A stretch of 64,000 bases of DNA from Desulfoluna butyratoxydans (GTDB lineage: Bacteria > Desulfobacterota > Desulfobacteria > Desulfobacterales > Desulfolunaceae), in contig NZ_CAADHO010000001.1 of NCBI RefSeq assembly GCF_900699765.1, positions 434,001 to 498,000 on the forward strand. The letters are read 5' to 3'. The position numbers and the translations under genes were made by a program. Each line of letters opens with the position of its first letter. The first letter of the stretch is position 1. Below, piece after piece: positions 17,124 to 25,140 of the stretch. The notes under the pieces were generated by a model. It did no database searches, had not been told where the DNA came from, and saw only the letters and a list, made by a program, of their open reading frames with translations.

Positions 17124-18590
17124 ATGAGAAAAAACAGTTTCGTGCTTACGGTTTTTCTGCTTTTCACCCTCATCCCATGCACCGCCCTTTCGGCGGAGAC
17201 CTTCGAGGACCGGGTCTGTTTCAGGGGCAACAAGGCATCGTTCAACACGAGGTACGACATTAAACTCAAAGACGGCGACATCTGGATCAAGGAGCGAACC
17301 GGTGTCAACACCCCGGAGCCGCGGGTCAAGCTTGAGCTTCCCGAAGGCCTTGCCGGAGAGGTCACTGAGTTTGCCATGGACGATGAGCACATCATCGCCT
17401 TGAACGGTGAGCGCCAGATCTACACCATGTGGAACGGACTTGATGACATATCGGACTTCACCTGGCAGAAGGAGTGGGGTATTCCCTTCTGGATGGGCCC
17501 GGGCATGAAACTCACCGACGAGATCATCACCTGGGATTTTTCCGTGGTGTCAAGGCGGGAAGACGGGTACTGGACCGACCCGGCGGGCAATCTCTTTGAG
17601 GTGGGGCTGGCCAAATGCTCCCATATCTGGATGCTGGGGCCCAACGGCCAGGACCTGATCTACAACGACCCGTGGCTGCCAACGGATTACAGTTACGGCA
17701 TCTGCGGGCCGGAAAGGGGGGCCTTCCAGGCCGTCAACCTGAGCACCAGCGGGTCCCACCTGTTTCTCATCAACAAGTACGGGGACATGTACACACGGTT
17801 CTACGACTTCGATATCGGGGGTGCCGACGCCTTTCTCCCCTCTTCTTACGAAGACCAGAGCGACAAGCTCATCCCCCTCATCCAGATCCCAACCTACTGG
17901 GTCCGCCACCCGAAAATCTCAGGCACCATCACGGACCGCATCAGCATCCACAAAATCGGGCGTAACTGCATCCATCGCACCCTGCGGGTGGAAGGCGTAA
18001 GCGAAGGCGGAGAAACCGGGTACTTTGAAAAGGACATCACCGAGGTGGACGACACCACCCAGTGGACCTTCCACCCCACGGGTGCCCCCCTGTCCGGCAC
18101 CATCCTGGACAACCGGGAGGGAGACACCACCCACCTGACCCTGGGGGAACGGGACGACCGGTACTACGCGAGAAACATGGACAACCTGGGCTCCCTCACC
18201 CCGGGCCTGCCCTGGTACCACATCATCAACGGCAATGACTGGGCCGCAGAACTCACAAACTTCAGCTGCTACAACACCCCGGTGGACCTGGTGGTGCACC
18301 TGAGCCCGGAGGAGTCCCTCAACCTGAAGCTGCACACCAAGGAGACCATCCGCGTCAGCCCGCGCCCGCGGGGCCTGACCGACGATCCACGGTACATCCC
18401 CGGGGCCATTGAGGTCCCGCAAGAGCTTCTGGACAGGTACTCCGAGCTGCCCGTGAAATCGCGAAAATTCATTTCAAGCTACCTGATGAAGCGGGAGTTC
18501 ACCCGCGTGGATATCCAGGCCACCCTGGACAAGGTCACCGTCACAGGCACGGCCGGGGGCCTTCTCATCGTGTGGACCTTCCGGCATTGA
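17124..18590 (+). CDS. Large secreted protein of unknown function
   Basis: The start MRKNSFVLTVFLLFTLIPC follows GGGGGAG and gives a clear signal peptide ending near ALSAE. The mature part, about 465 residues, shows repeated short beta segments (LFLINKYGDMYTRFYDFDIG; HIWMLGPNGQDLIYNDPW) reminiscent of a beta-propeller in the first 250 residues. A second, more polar domain with WTFHPTGAPLSG and a positively charged C-terminus follows. Cysteines are few. I do not recognise the family. It is probably periplasmic or cell-surface. It stands alone between the nucleoside hydrolase and alaC genes. Confidence 0.75.
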   Translation: MRKNSFVLTVFLLFTLIPCTALSAETFEDRVCFRGNKASFNTRYDIKLKDGDIWIKERTGVNTPEPRVKLELPEGLAGEVTEFAMDDEHIIALNGERQIYTMWNGLDDISDFTWQKEWGIPFWMGPGMKLTDEIITWDFSVVSRREDGYWTDPAGNLFEVGLAKCSHIWMLGPNGQDLIYNDPWLPTDYSYGICGPERGAFQAVNLSTSGSHLFLINKYGDMYTRFYDFDIGGADAFLPSSYEDQSDKLIPLIQIPTYWVRHPKISGTITDRISIHKIGRNCIHRTLRVEGVSEGGETGYFEKDITEVDDTTQWTFHPTGAPLSGTILDNREGDTTHLTLGERDDRYYARNMDNLGSLTPGLPWYHIINGNDWAAELTNFSCYNTPVDLVVHLSPEESLNLKLHTKETIRVSPRPRGLTDDPRYIPGAIEVPQELLDRYSELPVKSRKFISSYLMKREFTRVDIQATLDKVTVTGTAGGLLIVWTFRH

Positions 18591-18606
18591 CATTACGATA
18601 ATAAAA

Positions 18607-18660
18607 GCCTCCGGCGGCCCTGCCGGGGGCCAAATTTTTGAAAACCAGGCAACTATTCGG
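18607..18660. repeat. Partial CCTCCGGCGG-family repeat
   Basis: GCCTCCGGCGGCCCTGCCGG, then GGGCCAAATTTTTGAAAA, matches the same end of the copies at 45865 and 50653. The element then breaks off into AACTATTCGG. Confidence 0.75.
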
Positions 18661-18718
18661 CCCAATCCACCTCTGACTGCCAGAATAATATTTACAGCTT
18701 GTTATGTGACATCCCGTC

Positions 18719-18843
18719 GGGTGTGCTTGCGCACCATTTGTTCGGAAAGCCACCATCTTTTGCCATGTCTATGCTGCGTGAAGATCACCCGCACATTGGT
18801 TGTTATGACCGTTACGATTCTTCGGCGGTGCGCAAGCGCACCC
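18719..18843. repeat. REP-like palindrome pair
   Basis: GGGTGTGCTTGCGCACC (18719-18735) and GGTGCGCAAGCGCACCC (18827-18843) are inverted copies with one mismatch. Each is itself nearly palindromic, and they bracket about 90 bp. This resembles paired REP sequences. Confidence 0.6.
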
Positions 18844-18991
18844 TACCTCACCTACCCCGTCGGTAACGCGTCATACCCACATAAACTGAATAGTTACAAA
18901 ACCGCTGGGTTCCTTCTGCCTTGAGGCCAAGGATACGTAAAGCACGCCCCCCATGCCCCTTCCGAAGACAAGCGTCCTCCACGTTTTTCGA

Positions 18992-19020
18992 TTGACAGGT
19001 GGCGCCAATACGCGTAATCA
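18992..19020 (+). promoter_or_regulatory. Candidate promoter of the alaC leader
   Basis: A perfect -35 (TTGACA, 18992-18997) is followed 17 bases later by a weak -10, TAATCA (19015-19020). It lies 33 bp before the leader-peptide start, as expected for an attenuated operon. Confidence 0.5.
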
Positions 19021-19052
19021 AAAAGGGAACTTTTATTCTCAAGGAAACCAGA

Positions 19053-19127
19053 ATGAACAACGCTTGCCACATATTGGCGGCGGCAGCGGCCATGGGGTCA
19101 ACCCATTGTCGTTTCGCTGCCTTCTGA
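19053..19127 (+). CDS. Alanine-rich leader peptide of alaC (attenuator)
   Basis: A 24-codon reading frame with a good ribosome binding site (AAGGA, 7 bases before ATG) encodes a peptide containing ILAAAAAMG. The five consecutive alanine codons are GCG GCG GCA GCG GCC (19077-19091); eight of 24 residues are Ala. It ends at TGA 19125-19127, just before the terminator at 19150. The segment right after the alanine codons (GCCATGGGG, 19089-19097) can pair with TCAACCCAT (19098-19106). That segment can instead pair with ATGGGTTGA (19153-19161) in the terminator's 5' arm. This is the classic layout of ribosome-stalling attenuation, here keyed to alanyl-tRNA and placed before an alanine-forming aminotransferase gene. 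Confidence 0.8.
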   Translation: MNNACHILAAAAAMGSTHCRFAAF

Positions 19128-19149
19128 TTATATAGACCGCAGTAAGAAC

Positions 19150-19187
19150 GCCATGGGTTGACGACGACAACCCGTGGCTTTTTTTTT
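19150..19187 (+). terminator. Attenuator (intrinsic) terminator of alaC
   Basis: GCCATGGGTTG (19150-19160), a 7-nt loop and CAACCCGTGGC (19168-19178) form an 11-bp stem with one G-T wobble, followed by nine Ts. It lies between the leader peptide and alaC. The 5' arm is also complementary to leader bases 19097-19106, so terminator and antiterminator are mutually exclusive. Confidence 0.85.
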
Positions 19188-19269
19188 GCCCCGGGCTGTC
19201 CCCGGGGCCCCCGCCCTCACATACCGACCCATTGAGCCTTCTTACCCCAAACCCAACCGGAGGCGACAC

Positions 19270-20469
19270 ATGACGGAAGAACCACTCATCAAGTACTCGG
19301 AACGAATGGGGCACCTGCCCCCGTACCTGTTCGGCATGATCAACAAAATGAAGATGGAAAAGCGCCGGAAGGGGCTGGATGTCATCGACCTGGGCATGGG
19401 CAACCCCGTGGACCCGGCACCGGACAAGGTGACCGAGATGCTCTGCAAGGTGGCCAAGGATCCCAAGAGCCATCGCTACCCCGTGGCCGGAGGCATCAAG
19501 CACCTGAAGCAGGAGCTGGCCCTGATGTACGACAGAGACTACGGGGTCTCCCTGGATCCCGGCTCCGAGGTGATCACCACCATCGGCTCCAAGGAGGGGG
19601 TTTCCCACCTCTGCCTGGCCCTCCTGGGCCCCGGCGACACCATCATGGTGCCCACCCCCGCGTTTCCCGTTCACATTTATGCGGCCATCATCGCCGGGGC
19701 CAACGTGGTACGCTTTCCCATGGCCTCGGACGAGGACATGCTCAGGCAGATCTCCGACCTCTGCGAGTCCATGTACCCCGTGCCCAAGATGCTGATGCTT
19801 AACTACCCCCACAACCCCACGGGTCAGGTGACAAGCGTGGACTTCTTCAAAGAGGTGGTGAAGCTCGCCAAGAAATACCGATTCATGGTGATCCAGGATT
19901 TCGCCTATTCGCGCATCACCTACGACGGCTACAAGGCCCCCAGCTTCTTCGAGGTCCCCGGGGCCAAGGACGTGGGCGTGGAGTTCGGCTCCTTCTCCAA
20001 ATCCTACAACATGGCCGGATGGCGCATGGGCTACTGCGTGGGCAACGCCGAGATGATCACAGGCCTGGAGAAAATCAAGGGCTACTATGACTACGGTATC
20101 TTCACCGCCATCCAGGCAGCAGGCATCGTGGCCCTTCGCGACTGCGAGGCCAACATCGCCGAGCAGGTGGAGGTCTACCTGAAACGACGGGACACCATGT
20201 GCGACGTCCTCAGGCGTATGGAGTGGGAAGTGGATGCGCCCAAGGCAGGCATGTTCCTCTGGGTCAAGATCCCCGAACGCTACAAAAACAGCCACGACTC
20301 CATGGCCTTTGCCATGGAACTCATGGAAAAAGCCCACGTGGCCGTGGCTCCCGGGGCAGGCTTCAGCAAGGAAGGGGAAGGCTACCTCCGCCTGGCCCTG
20401 GTGGAGAACGAAGAGCGCATCCGCCAGGCCCTCCGGCAGATCCGGCAGGCGGACATAGAACTCAGGTAA
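19270..20469 (+). CDS. alaC: Glutamate-pyruvate aminotransferase, AlaC-like
   Basis: The start MTEEPLIKYS follows GGAGG six bases upstream. The 399-residue fold-type I PLP enzyme matches AlaC (YfdZ) of enteric bacteria along its length: LPPYLFGMINKMKMEKRRKG, VIDLGMGNPVDP, IGSKEGVSHLCLALL, PTPAFPVHIYAAIIAGA, NYPHNPTG (178-185). PLP-binding Asp210 and Lys244 in SFSKSYNMAGWRMG are present. AlaC makes L-alanine from pyruvate and glutamate. The alanine-rich leader and terminator upstream independently support an alanine-biosynthetic role. Related LL-diaminopimelate or other alpha-transaminases are the main alternative, but the IKGYYDYGIFTAIQ segment favours AlaC. Confidence 0.9.
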   Translation: MTEEPLIKYSERMGHLPPYLFGMINKMKMEKRRKGLDVIDLGMGNPVDPAPDKVTEMLCKVAKDPKSHRYPVAGGIKHLKQELALMYDRDYGVSLDPGSEVITTIGSKEGVSHLCLALLGPGDTIMVPTPAFPVHIYAAIIAGANVVRFPMASDEDMLRQISDLCESMYPVPKMLMLNYPHNPTGQVTSVDFFKEVVKLAKKYRFMVIQDFAYSRITYDGYKAPSFFEVPGAKDVGVEFGSFSKSYNMAGWRMGYCVGNAEMITGLEKIKGYYDYGIFTAIQAAGIVALRDCEANIAEQVEVYLKRRDTMCDVLRRMEWEVDAPKAGMFLWVKIPERYKNSHDSMAFAMELMEKAHVAVAPGAGFSKEGEGYLRLALVENEERIRQALRQIRQADIELR

Positions 20470-20654
20470 ATCAGGTAACAGGGGGATAGATCACAGGCTG
20501 GGGCTTTTGTGGCTCGCCGGGCCATGGTCATCGTGTGGCCACCAGGGTCTTATTGATGACACCGTCTCAAGTGGCCGACGACCCGAAGTGTCCGGGTCAC
20601 CCAACGCCTATATTTTACCGAGGCGTGCGGGGCATGGCTGGCTGATAAACCGGC

Positions 20655-21539
20655 TCAGTATTTGGCGATGCGGCGGTCCATGAAGGCCGCGGCCTGTGAG
20701 AGGCTGAAGGTAAGGATCAAATAGAGGAAGGTGACGGTGAGCCACACCTCGAAGGTGAGAAAGGTGGCGGCCATGACCTCCATGCCCTGGAAGGTAAGCT
20801 CCTGAATGGAAATAACGCTCATGATGGCCGAATCCTTGATGGTGGAGATAAACTGACCGGCCAGGGGCGAGATGATTTTCCGCAAGGCCTGGGGCAGGAT
20901 CACGTAGCGAAACACCTGCCTCTCTTTCAGGCCTGTTGCCCGGGCCGCCTCCTTCTGCCCAAAGGGCACGGCCAAAAGCCCGCCCCGGACGATCTCCGTG
21001 ACGTAGGCCCCTTCGTAGATGGCCAGGGTGATGACGGCCGAGAGGAATGCGTTGATCTGGGCCTCACCTGCAAAGAGAAAGGAAAAAATGGCCCGGGTGA
21101 TTTCTGAACGCCCCCTGAGCCAGGCATCCACCCCAAGCAGATCCAGGAACTGGCTGCTGATGAAAAAGTAGAAGAGAAACACCAGCACCAGGGACGGGAT
21201 GTTCCGGATGGTCTCCACGTACACCCAGCCCAAAAGCTTCTGACCCGGGCTGCCCTGGGCCCGCATGGCCCCTGCCGGGATACCGATGACCGAGGCCAGG
21301 AGACTGGCCCAGAGGCTGAGCTTCACCGTGGTGAAAAACCCCGTCAAAAGCAGGTTGGGCACCCAGCCCCCCTCATCGGTCCGCCTCAGGATGTACGAGG
21401 GCACCGCACCCCACTCCCATCCGTAATCCAGCACCGCCCCCACCCGGTGGAAAAACCACAGAACAAGCGCCCCCACCAGCAGCAGGGCCGCGGCGTCCAC
21501 CATGCCGAACCGATATCTCTTCTTGCCAAAACCAATCAT
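20655..21539 (-). CDS. Polar amino-acid ABC permease (HisM/GlnP family)
   Basis: The chosen start is MIGFGKKRYRFG, 5 bp after the stop of the binding-protein gene. The 294-residue protein has a first hydrophobic helix near residue 20 and a periplasmic-looking insert (YGWEWGAVPSYILRRTDEGG). A standard five-helix permease core follows, with the EAA-type coupling segment EAARATGLKERQVFRYVILPQAL. The family imports polar amino acids through the cytoplasmic membrane. It is the third gene of a minus-strand permease/binding-protein/permease set. No ATPase gene accompanies the set, so the ATPase must be encoded elsewhere. Confidence 0.9.
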   Translation of the reverse strand: MIGFGKKRYRFGMVDAAALLLVGALVLWFFHRVGAVLDYGWEWGAVPSYILRRTDEGGWVPNLLLTGFFTTVKLSLWASLLASVIGIPAGAMRAQGSPGQKLLGWVYVETIRNIPSLVLVFLFYFFISSQFLDLLGVDAWLRGRSEITRAIFSFLFAGEAQINAFLSAVITLAIYEGAYVTEIVRGGLLAVPFGQKEAARATGLKERQVFRYVILPQALRKIISPLAGQFISTIKDSAIMSVISIQELTFQGMEVMAATFLTFEVWLTVTFLYLILTFSLSQAAAFMDRRIAKY

Positions 21540-21544
21540 AGAGC

Positions 21545-22345
21545 TTACTTCACCCGTTCTGCCCAATCCCGGGTCTCGAACCAGTAGTGCTTGGTTTCGG
21601 CGAGGAACCCGTCGGCCTGTTTGGCGCGAATCCAGTTGTTAAAAAAGTTGAGGGCATCGTGGTCCCCCTTTCGAAGGGCAAAGCCGATGGGCTCCCGGGT
21701 AAAATCCTCTTTCAGGGGGACCGTCAGCTTGTTCGGGTATTTCAAGGCCTGGAACCGGGGAAGGGGAGCGGAAGACACCACCCCGTGGACCCGCCCCAGG
21801 TGAAGTTCCTGAAGGGCCTGGCTCTCATTTTCAAAAAGCTTAAAGGAAGCTTTGGGCAGGTACTTTTTGGCGGCCATCTCGGCGGTGGTGCCCATGCGCA
21901 CGGCGATGGTCACCTCCTTTTTGTTGAAATCCGAAAGGGAGGAAAATCCTTCTGCCTTTTTTCGGTGGGCCACGATGGACATGCCTGTAAAATCATAAGG
22001 GTCGGTAAAATTCACCTTGAGGTTCCGAACCGGGGTGATGCCCATGCCGCCGATGATGACATCGAATTTGCCCGTAAGAAGGGCCGGGATAATGCCCGAC
22101 CAGTTTGTGGGCACGAACTCCGCCTTTACGCCCATGTCCTTTGCCAGCTCCCTTGCCACGTCGATCTCAAAGCCCATGAGCTCCCCGGTCTTGTCCCGCA
22201 TGGCCCAGGGCACAAATGTGGACATGCCCACCCGGATCACCCCTTTTTTCTGAATCGTCTCGATCACGCTCTCGCCCGCCCAAAGAGGCCCGCAGCCAAG
22301 CAGAACCCATACCATCATCACACAAGCCAGCCATCGTCTCATCAT
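21545..22345 (-). CDS. Periplasmic amino-acid-binding protein (SBP family 3)
   Basis: Two adjacent ATGs follow GGAGAGA; I give the first. The 266-residue precursor has a signal peptide (RWLACVMMVWVLLGCGPLWA). Its LLGCG might read as a lipobox, but GPLWAGE also fits ordinary cleavage. The body is a family-3 solute-binding protein: GVIRVGMSTFVPWAMRDKTG, GFEIDVARELAKDMGV, FDVIIGGMGITPVR, FTDPY. It should capture a polar amino acid and deliver it to the two flanking permeases. Ligand identity is open. It is 5 bp upstream of one permease gene and about 150 bp downstream of the other. Confidence 0.9.
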   Translation of the reverse strand: MMRRWLACVMMVWVLLGCGPLWAGESVIETIQKKGVIRVGMSTFVPWAMRDKTGELMGFEIDVARELAKDMGVKAEFVPTNWSGIIPALLTGKFDVIIGGMGITPVRNLKVNFTDPYDFTGMSIVAHRKKAEGFSSLSDFNKKEVTIAVRMGTTAEMAAKKYLPKASFKLFENESQALQELHLGRVHGVVSSAPLPRFQALKYPNKLTVPLKEDFTREPIGFALRKGDHDALNFFNNWIRAKQADGFLAETKHYWFETRDWAERVK

Positions 22346-22433
22346 TCTCTCCTTCGGTGGGTTATTATTCGATAAACCCCGGCAGCTCCGCCGGTGGCCA
22401 TGTCCCAGATCAATCAGACCAAACACTCATCAC

Positions 22434-22491
22434 CTTTGCCTTTCACCTTTAGCCCTTAGCCCTTCGCCTTTCACCTTTTGCCTTTTGCCCT
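22434..22491. repeat. Heptanucleotide tandem repeat
   Basis: About eight imperfect 7-mers of the form CCTTTGC/CTTTCAC/CTTTAGC/CTTTTGC run between the permease and binding-protein genes, then end in a C-run. It is possibly length-variable. A short similar stretch lies at 49366-49396. Confidence 0.7.
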
Positions 22492-22499
22492 CCCCCCCC

Positions 22500-23282
22500 C
22501 TACCCCCTCATCCTGACCCTCGCCTCCCACCGGGCAATACAGGCGGACAGGGTGGCAGTCATGGCCAGGTAGCAAAAGGCCACGGTGAACCAGATCTCAA
22601 AGGTCAGGAAGGTTTCGGCCACAATGCTCTGGCCCTGCATGGTCAGGTCAAAAATGGAGATGGTGCTCACCAGCGCTGAGTCCTTGATCAGGGACACGCC
22701 CTGGCCTGCCAGCATGGGGAGCATCTGCCTCAGGGCCTGGGGTAGGATCACCTCGGCAAAGGTCCCCAAGGGGGTCATGCCGAGGCTGAAGGAGGCCTCC
22801 CACTGCCCCTGGTCCACGGCCGCGATGCCGGAGCGGATGATCTCCGAGGCATAGGCCCCTTCAAAAAGCGACAGGGCAATGACGGCCGAGGCGAACGCAG
22901 ACAGGTCGATGACAGGCGAGATCACGAAATACATCACAAAAAGCTGGATCAAAAGCGGCGTGTTCCGAATGGTCTCCACATAGCCCACCACCAGGGCGTT
23001 GAGCACCGGAGAGGAGGTAAGGCGCATAAAGGCCGTGGAAAAGCCGATCACAAGGGTCAGGACCAGGCTGAGCCCCGAAATCTTCAGGGTCACCAGGGCC
23101 CCTTTCAGGAGCACTCCGGCCCGGAAGCCCTCATCGGTGACCGTCACCAGGTAGGGCCAGACCCTGTACCACTGCCAGTTGTAGTTCAGGTTATGGTATC
23201 CGTAAGCCAACAGGGCCAGGAGACCTGCGAGAAACATCGCGGTTTTTCCGTACATCCTGGTCCAGCGTTTCCATGCGTGCAA
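22500..23282 (-). CDS. Polar amino-acid ABC permease, first gene of the set
   Basis: This 260-residue membrane protein has an N-terminal helix (TAMFLAGLLALLAYGYHNL), an aromatic periplasmic insert (YNWQWYRVWPYLV) and a HisM-type permease core. Its coupling loop is WEASFSLGMTPLGTFAEVILPQALRQ. FEGAYASEIIRSGIAAVDQGQ is the usual family signature. It resembles the 20655-21539 permease in layout and probably pairs with it as a heterodimer. It is the promoter-proximal gene on the minus strand; a repeat element occupies the region just upstream. Confidence 0.9.
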   Translation of the reverse strand: MHAWKRWTRMYGKTAMFLAGLLALLAYGYHNLNYNWQWYRVWPYLVTVTDEGFRAGVLLKGALVTLKISGLSLVLTLVIGFSTAFMRLTSSPVLNALVVGYVETIRNTPLLIQLFVMYFVISPVIDLSAFASAVIALSLFEGAYASEIIRSGIAAVDQGQWEASFSLGMTPLGTFAEVILPQALRQMLPMLAGQGVSLIKDSALVSTISIFDLTMQGQSIVAETFLTFEIWFTVAFCYLAMTATLSACIARWEARVRMRG

Positions 23283-23296
23283 AGGCTCTCCATTTC

Positions 23297-23552
23297 GTAA
23301 CTATTCAGTTGCCTCCGGCGGGTCGCTTTTTGAAAAAAGCTCCGCAAAAACGTTCCGGTGGCCTCGCCTTGAGCCGTCCAGCCCTGTTGGGGCTGGACGG
23401 CTCAAGGCGAGGCATATCCGTTATGTTTAGAAGAGTCGGTTTGTCGATAACTTAAGGTCGTCCCAAGTCGCTCGTAAGACCTGTTTGTCCAACTTTTTAA
23501 ACGTTTGCCCCCCGGCAGGGCCGCCGGAGGCGCTTTTGAACTGAATCGTTAC
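23297..23552. repeat. Complete CCTCCGGCGG-family MITE-like element
   Basis: This 256-bp element has inverted ends: GTAACTATTCAGTTGCCTCC at the left, and the complement of GTAACGATTCAGTT...GCCTCCGGCGG at the right. Inside lie a GCTTTTTGAAAAAAGC hairpin (23329-23344 region), a perfect 24-bp inverted repeat (23361-23384 with 23390-23413), and a GACCTGTTTGTC segment shared with other copies. It encodes no protein. It sits upstream of the amino-acid transporter genes on the minus strand and the LuxR-type gene on the plus strand. Confidence 0.85.
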
Positions 23553-23865
23553 TCCGTTTCGTTATTTTCACCAGATTGGAGTGGGGGTTTCGGTGGTGTG
23601 CGCATCCGTCGACGGGGTCCGCCGGGCAGCGGGTTGAGGCCTCGGACATCGCGGCTGCCCCATGGCCCGAATGGAACTCGTGTTCCTCGAGCAGCAACCG
23701 TCATGAAGCACTGTCAAGGATCTTCCTTCATGTCTCATGTGGGAGGCATTGTATAGAAAATCCCCCTTAAAAACAACACCCTTGATTTGACATCTGCCAC
23801 CAGGAGGGGTAGCTTCATTTTCCCGGTGCGAGCAACCGGAAAAACCCGTTTCATCAGGAGCCCCC

Positions 23866-25140
23866 ATGCAGGACCAAAACGCCAAAATCCGGGAACTCAC
23901 CCGGCGCATCCATGAACTGGAACTCAACGACCGCTTTATGGGCCTTCTGGAGAAGGCACTGGATGCGGTATACGTCATTGATTTTTCGGGGAACTTCATC
24001 GACGCCAACGACACGGCCCTGATGATGCTGGGCTACCAGCGCCACGAGCTTCCCGGCCTCAACTTCTTCGAGTTGATCCGGGAAGACCAGAAAACCCATG
24101 CCACCGGCATCCTCGGTAACCCGGAAAAGAGAACAGGCTTCACCGAAGCCCTGGAGTTTCGCGTCCGGCGAAAGGACGGTTCCCACATCTGGATCTCCAC
24201 CCGGGCCCGGCTCATCAAGGAAAATGATGTGCCTGTGCGGCTCCACGGCATTGCCGTGGACATCACCGACCGGAAAAAACGGGAAGAGGACCTGAAAAAC
24301 CGCGAGGAGAACCTGATCATGGCCCTGGAAGGGGCAGAGCTCGGGGTCTGGTACTGGCGGGTGGACAAAAAAGTGGTCACCCTGGAGCGGGGCTGGGGCC
24401 AGCGGTTCGGGGTGAAAGACGGGGAGTCCATGCCCCAGGCCGAGTTTCTGGACCGGCTGCACCCGTCGGAGCGCCCCTTTGTCTCCGGTTCATTTACCCT
24501 GCACCTCAAGGGTGAAACAGATGCCGTGCACGTACGCCACAGGTTCAAAGGACGCGACGGCGCCTGGCTCTGGATGAGCACCCGCGGGAAAGCCGTGGAA
24601 AAAAGGCCCGACGGCCATGTCCTCACCGTGGCCGGGACCTTTCTGGACGTCACCCGCCAGGTACGCATGGAAAAGGCCCTGAAACGCCGCAAGGCAGAAG
24701 TCGAAGAAAAGGTGAGCCGCCTGGAAGAGAGCCAGGCCGCCCTGAGGGCCCTTTTGACCCAGCGGGAAAAAGACAAGGAAGAGCTGGGTGAGAACATGAC
24801 CGCCACCCTGCGCCACCTGGTCCTCCCCTCCCTGGAGAAGGTCACAGACCACCCCCTGACCCCCACCCAGAAAAAGCATCTGGACGCCGCCATGACGAGC
24901 CTGTCTGAGATCATCTCTCCGTTCACCCGGCGCCTGGCCTCCCCCTTTATCAACCTCACCCCCATGGAGCTCAAGGTTGCCGAGTTCATCCGCCAGGGAC
25001 ACACCTCCAAGGAAATGGCGGCCATGCTCCACCTCTCCAAGGGAACCATCGATTTTCACCGCAACAACATCCGAAAAAAGCTGGGACTCAACAACAGCGG
25101 GGCCAACCTGCGCACCCAGCTCCTCTCGTTGACCCGGTAG
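23866..25140 (+). CDS. PAS-PAS-LuxR transcriptional regulator
   Basis: GGAG precedes the ATG by five bases. The 424-residue cytoplasmic regulator starts with a short coiled coil (1-25). A PAS/PAC domain follows (about 26-140: ALDAVYVIDFSGNFIDAND...VDITDRKKREEDL), then a second PAS-like domain (about 145-265). A coiled coil covers about 268-305 (KALKRRKAEVEEKVSRLEES), and a C-terminal LuxR-type helix-turn-helix begins at LTPMELKVAEFIRQGHTSKE and runs through TIDFHRNNIRKKLGL. The HTH wording is typical of the large PAS-LuxR set in Desulfobacterota. The ligand is unknown. No receiver domain is present, so it senses directly rather than by phosphorylation. Confidence 0.9.
   Translation: MQDQNAKIRELTRRIHELELNDRFMGLLEKALDAVYVIDFSGNFIDANDTALMMLGYQRHELPGLNFFELIREDQKTHATGILGNPEKRTGFTEALEFRVRRKDGSHIWISTRARLIKENDVPVRLHGIAVDITDRKKREEDLKNREENLIMALEGAELGVWYWRVDKKVVTLERGWGQRFGVKDGESMPQAEFLDRLHPSERPFVSGSFTLHLKGETDAVHVRHRFKGRDGAWLWMSTRGKAVEKRPDGHVLTVAGTFLDVTRQVRMEKALKRRKAEVEEKVSRLEESQAALRALLTQREKDKEELGENMTATLRHLVLPSLEKVTDHPLTPTQKKHLDAAMTSLSEIISPFTRRLASPFINLTPMELKVAEFIRQGHTSKEMAAMLHLSKGTIDFHRNNIRKKLGLNNSGANLRTQLLSLTR

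Noticed and set aside
19039..20337. Long minus-strand open frame opposite alaC
   Set aside because: It is a codon-bias shadow (His/Gly-rich, no motifs). Similar shadows oppose most GC-rich genes here.
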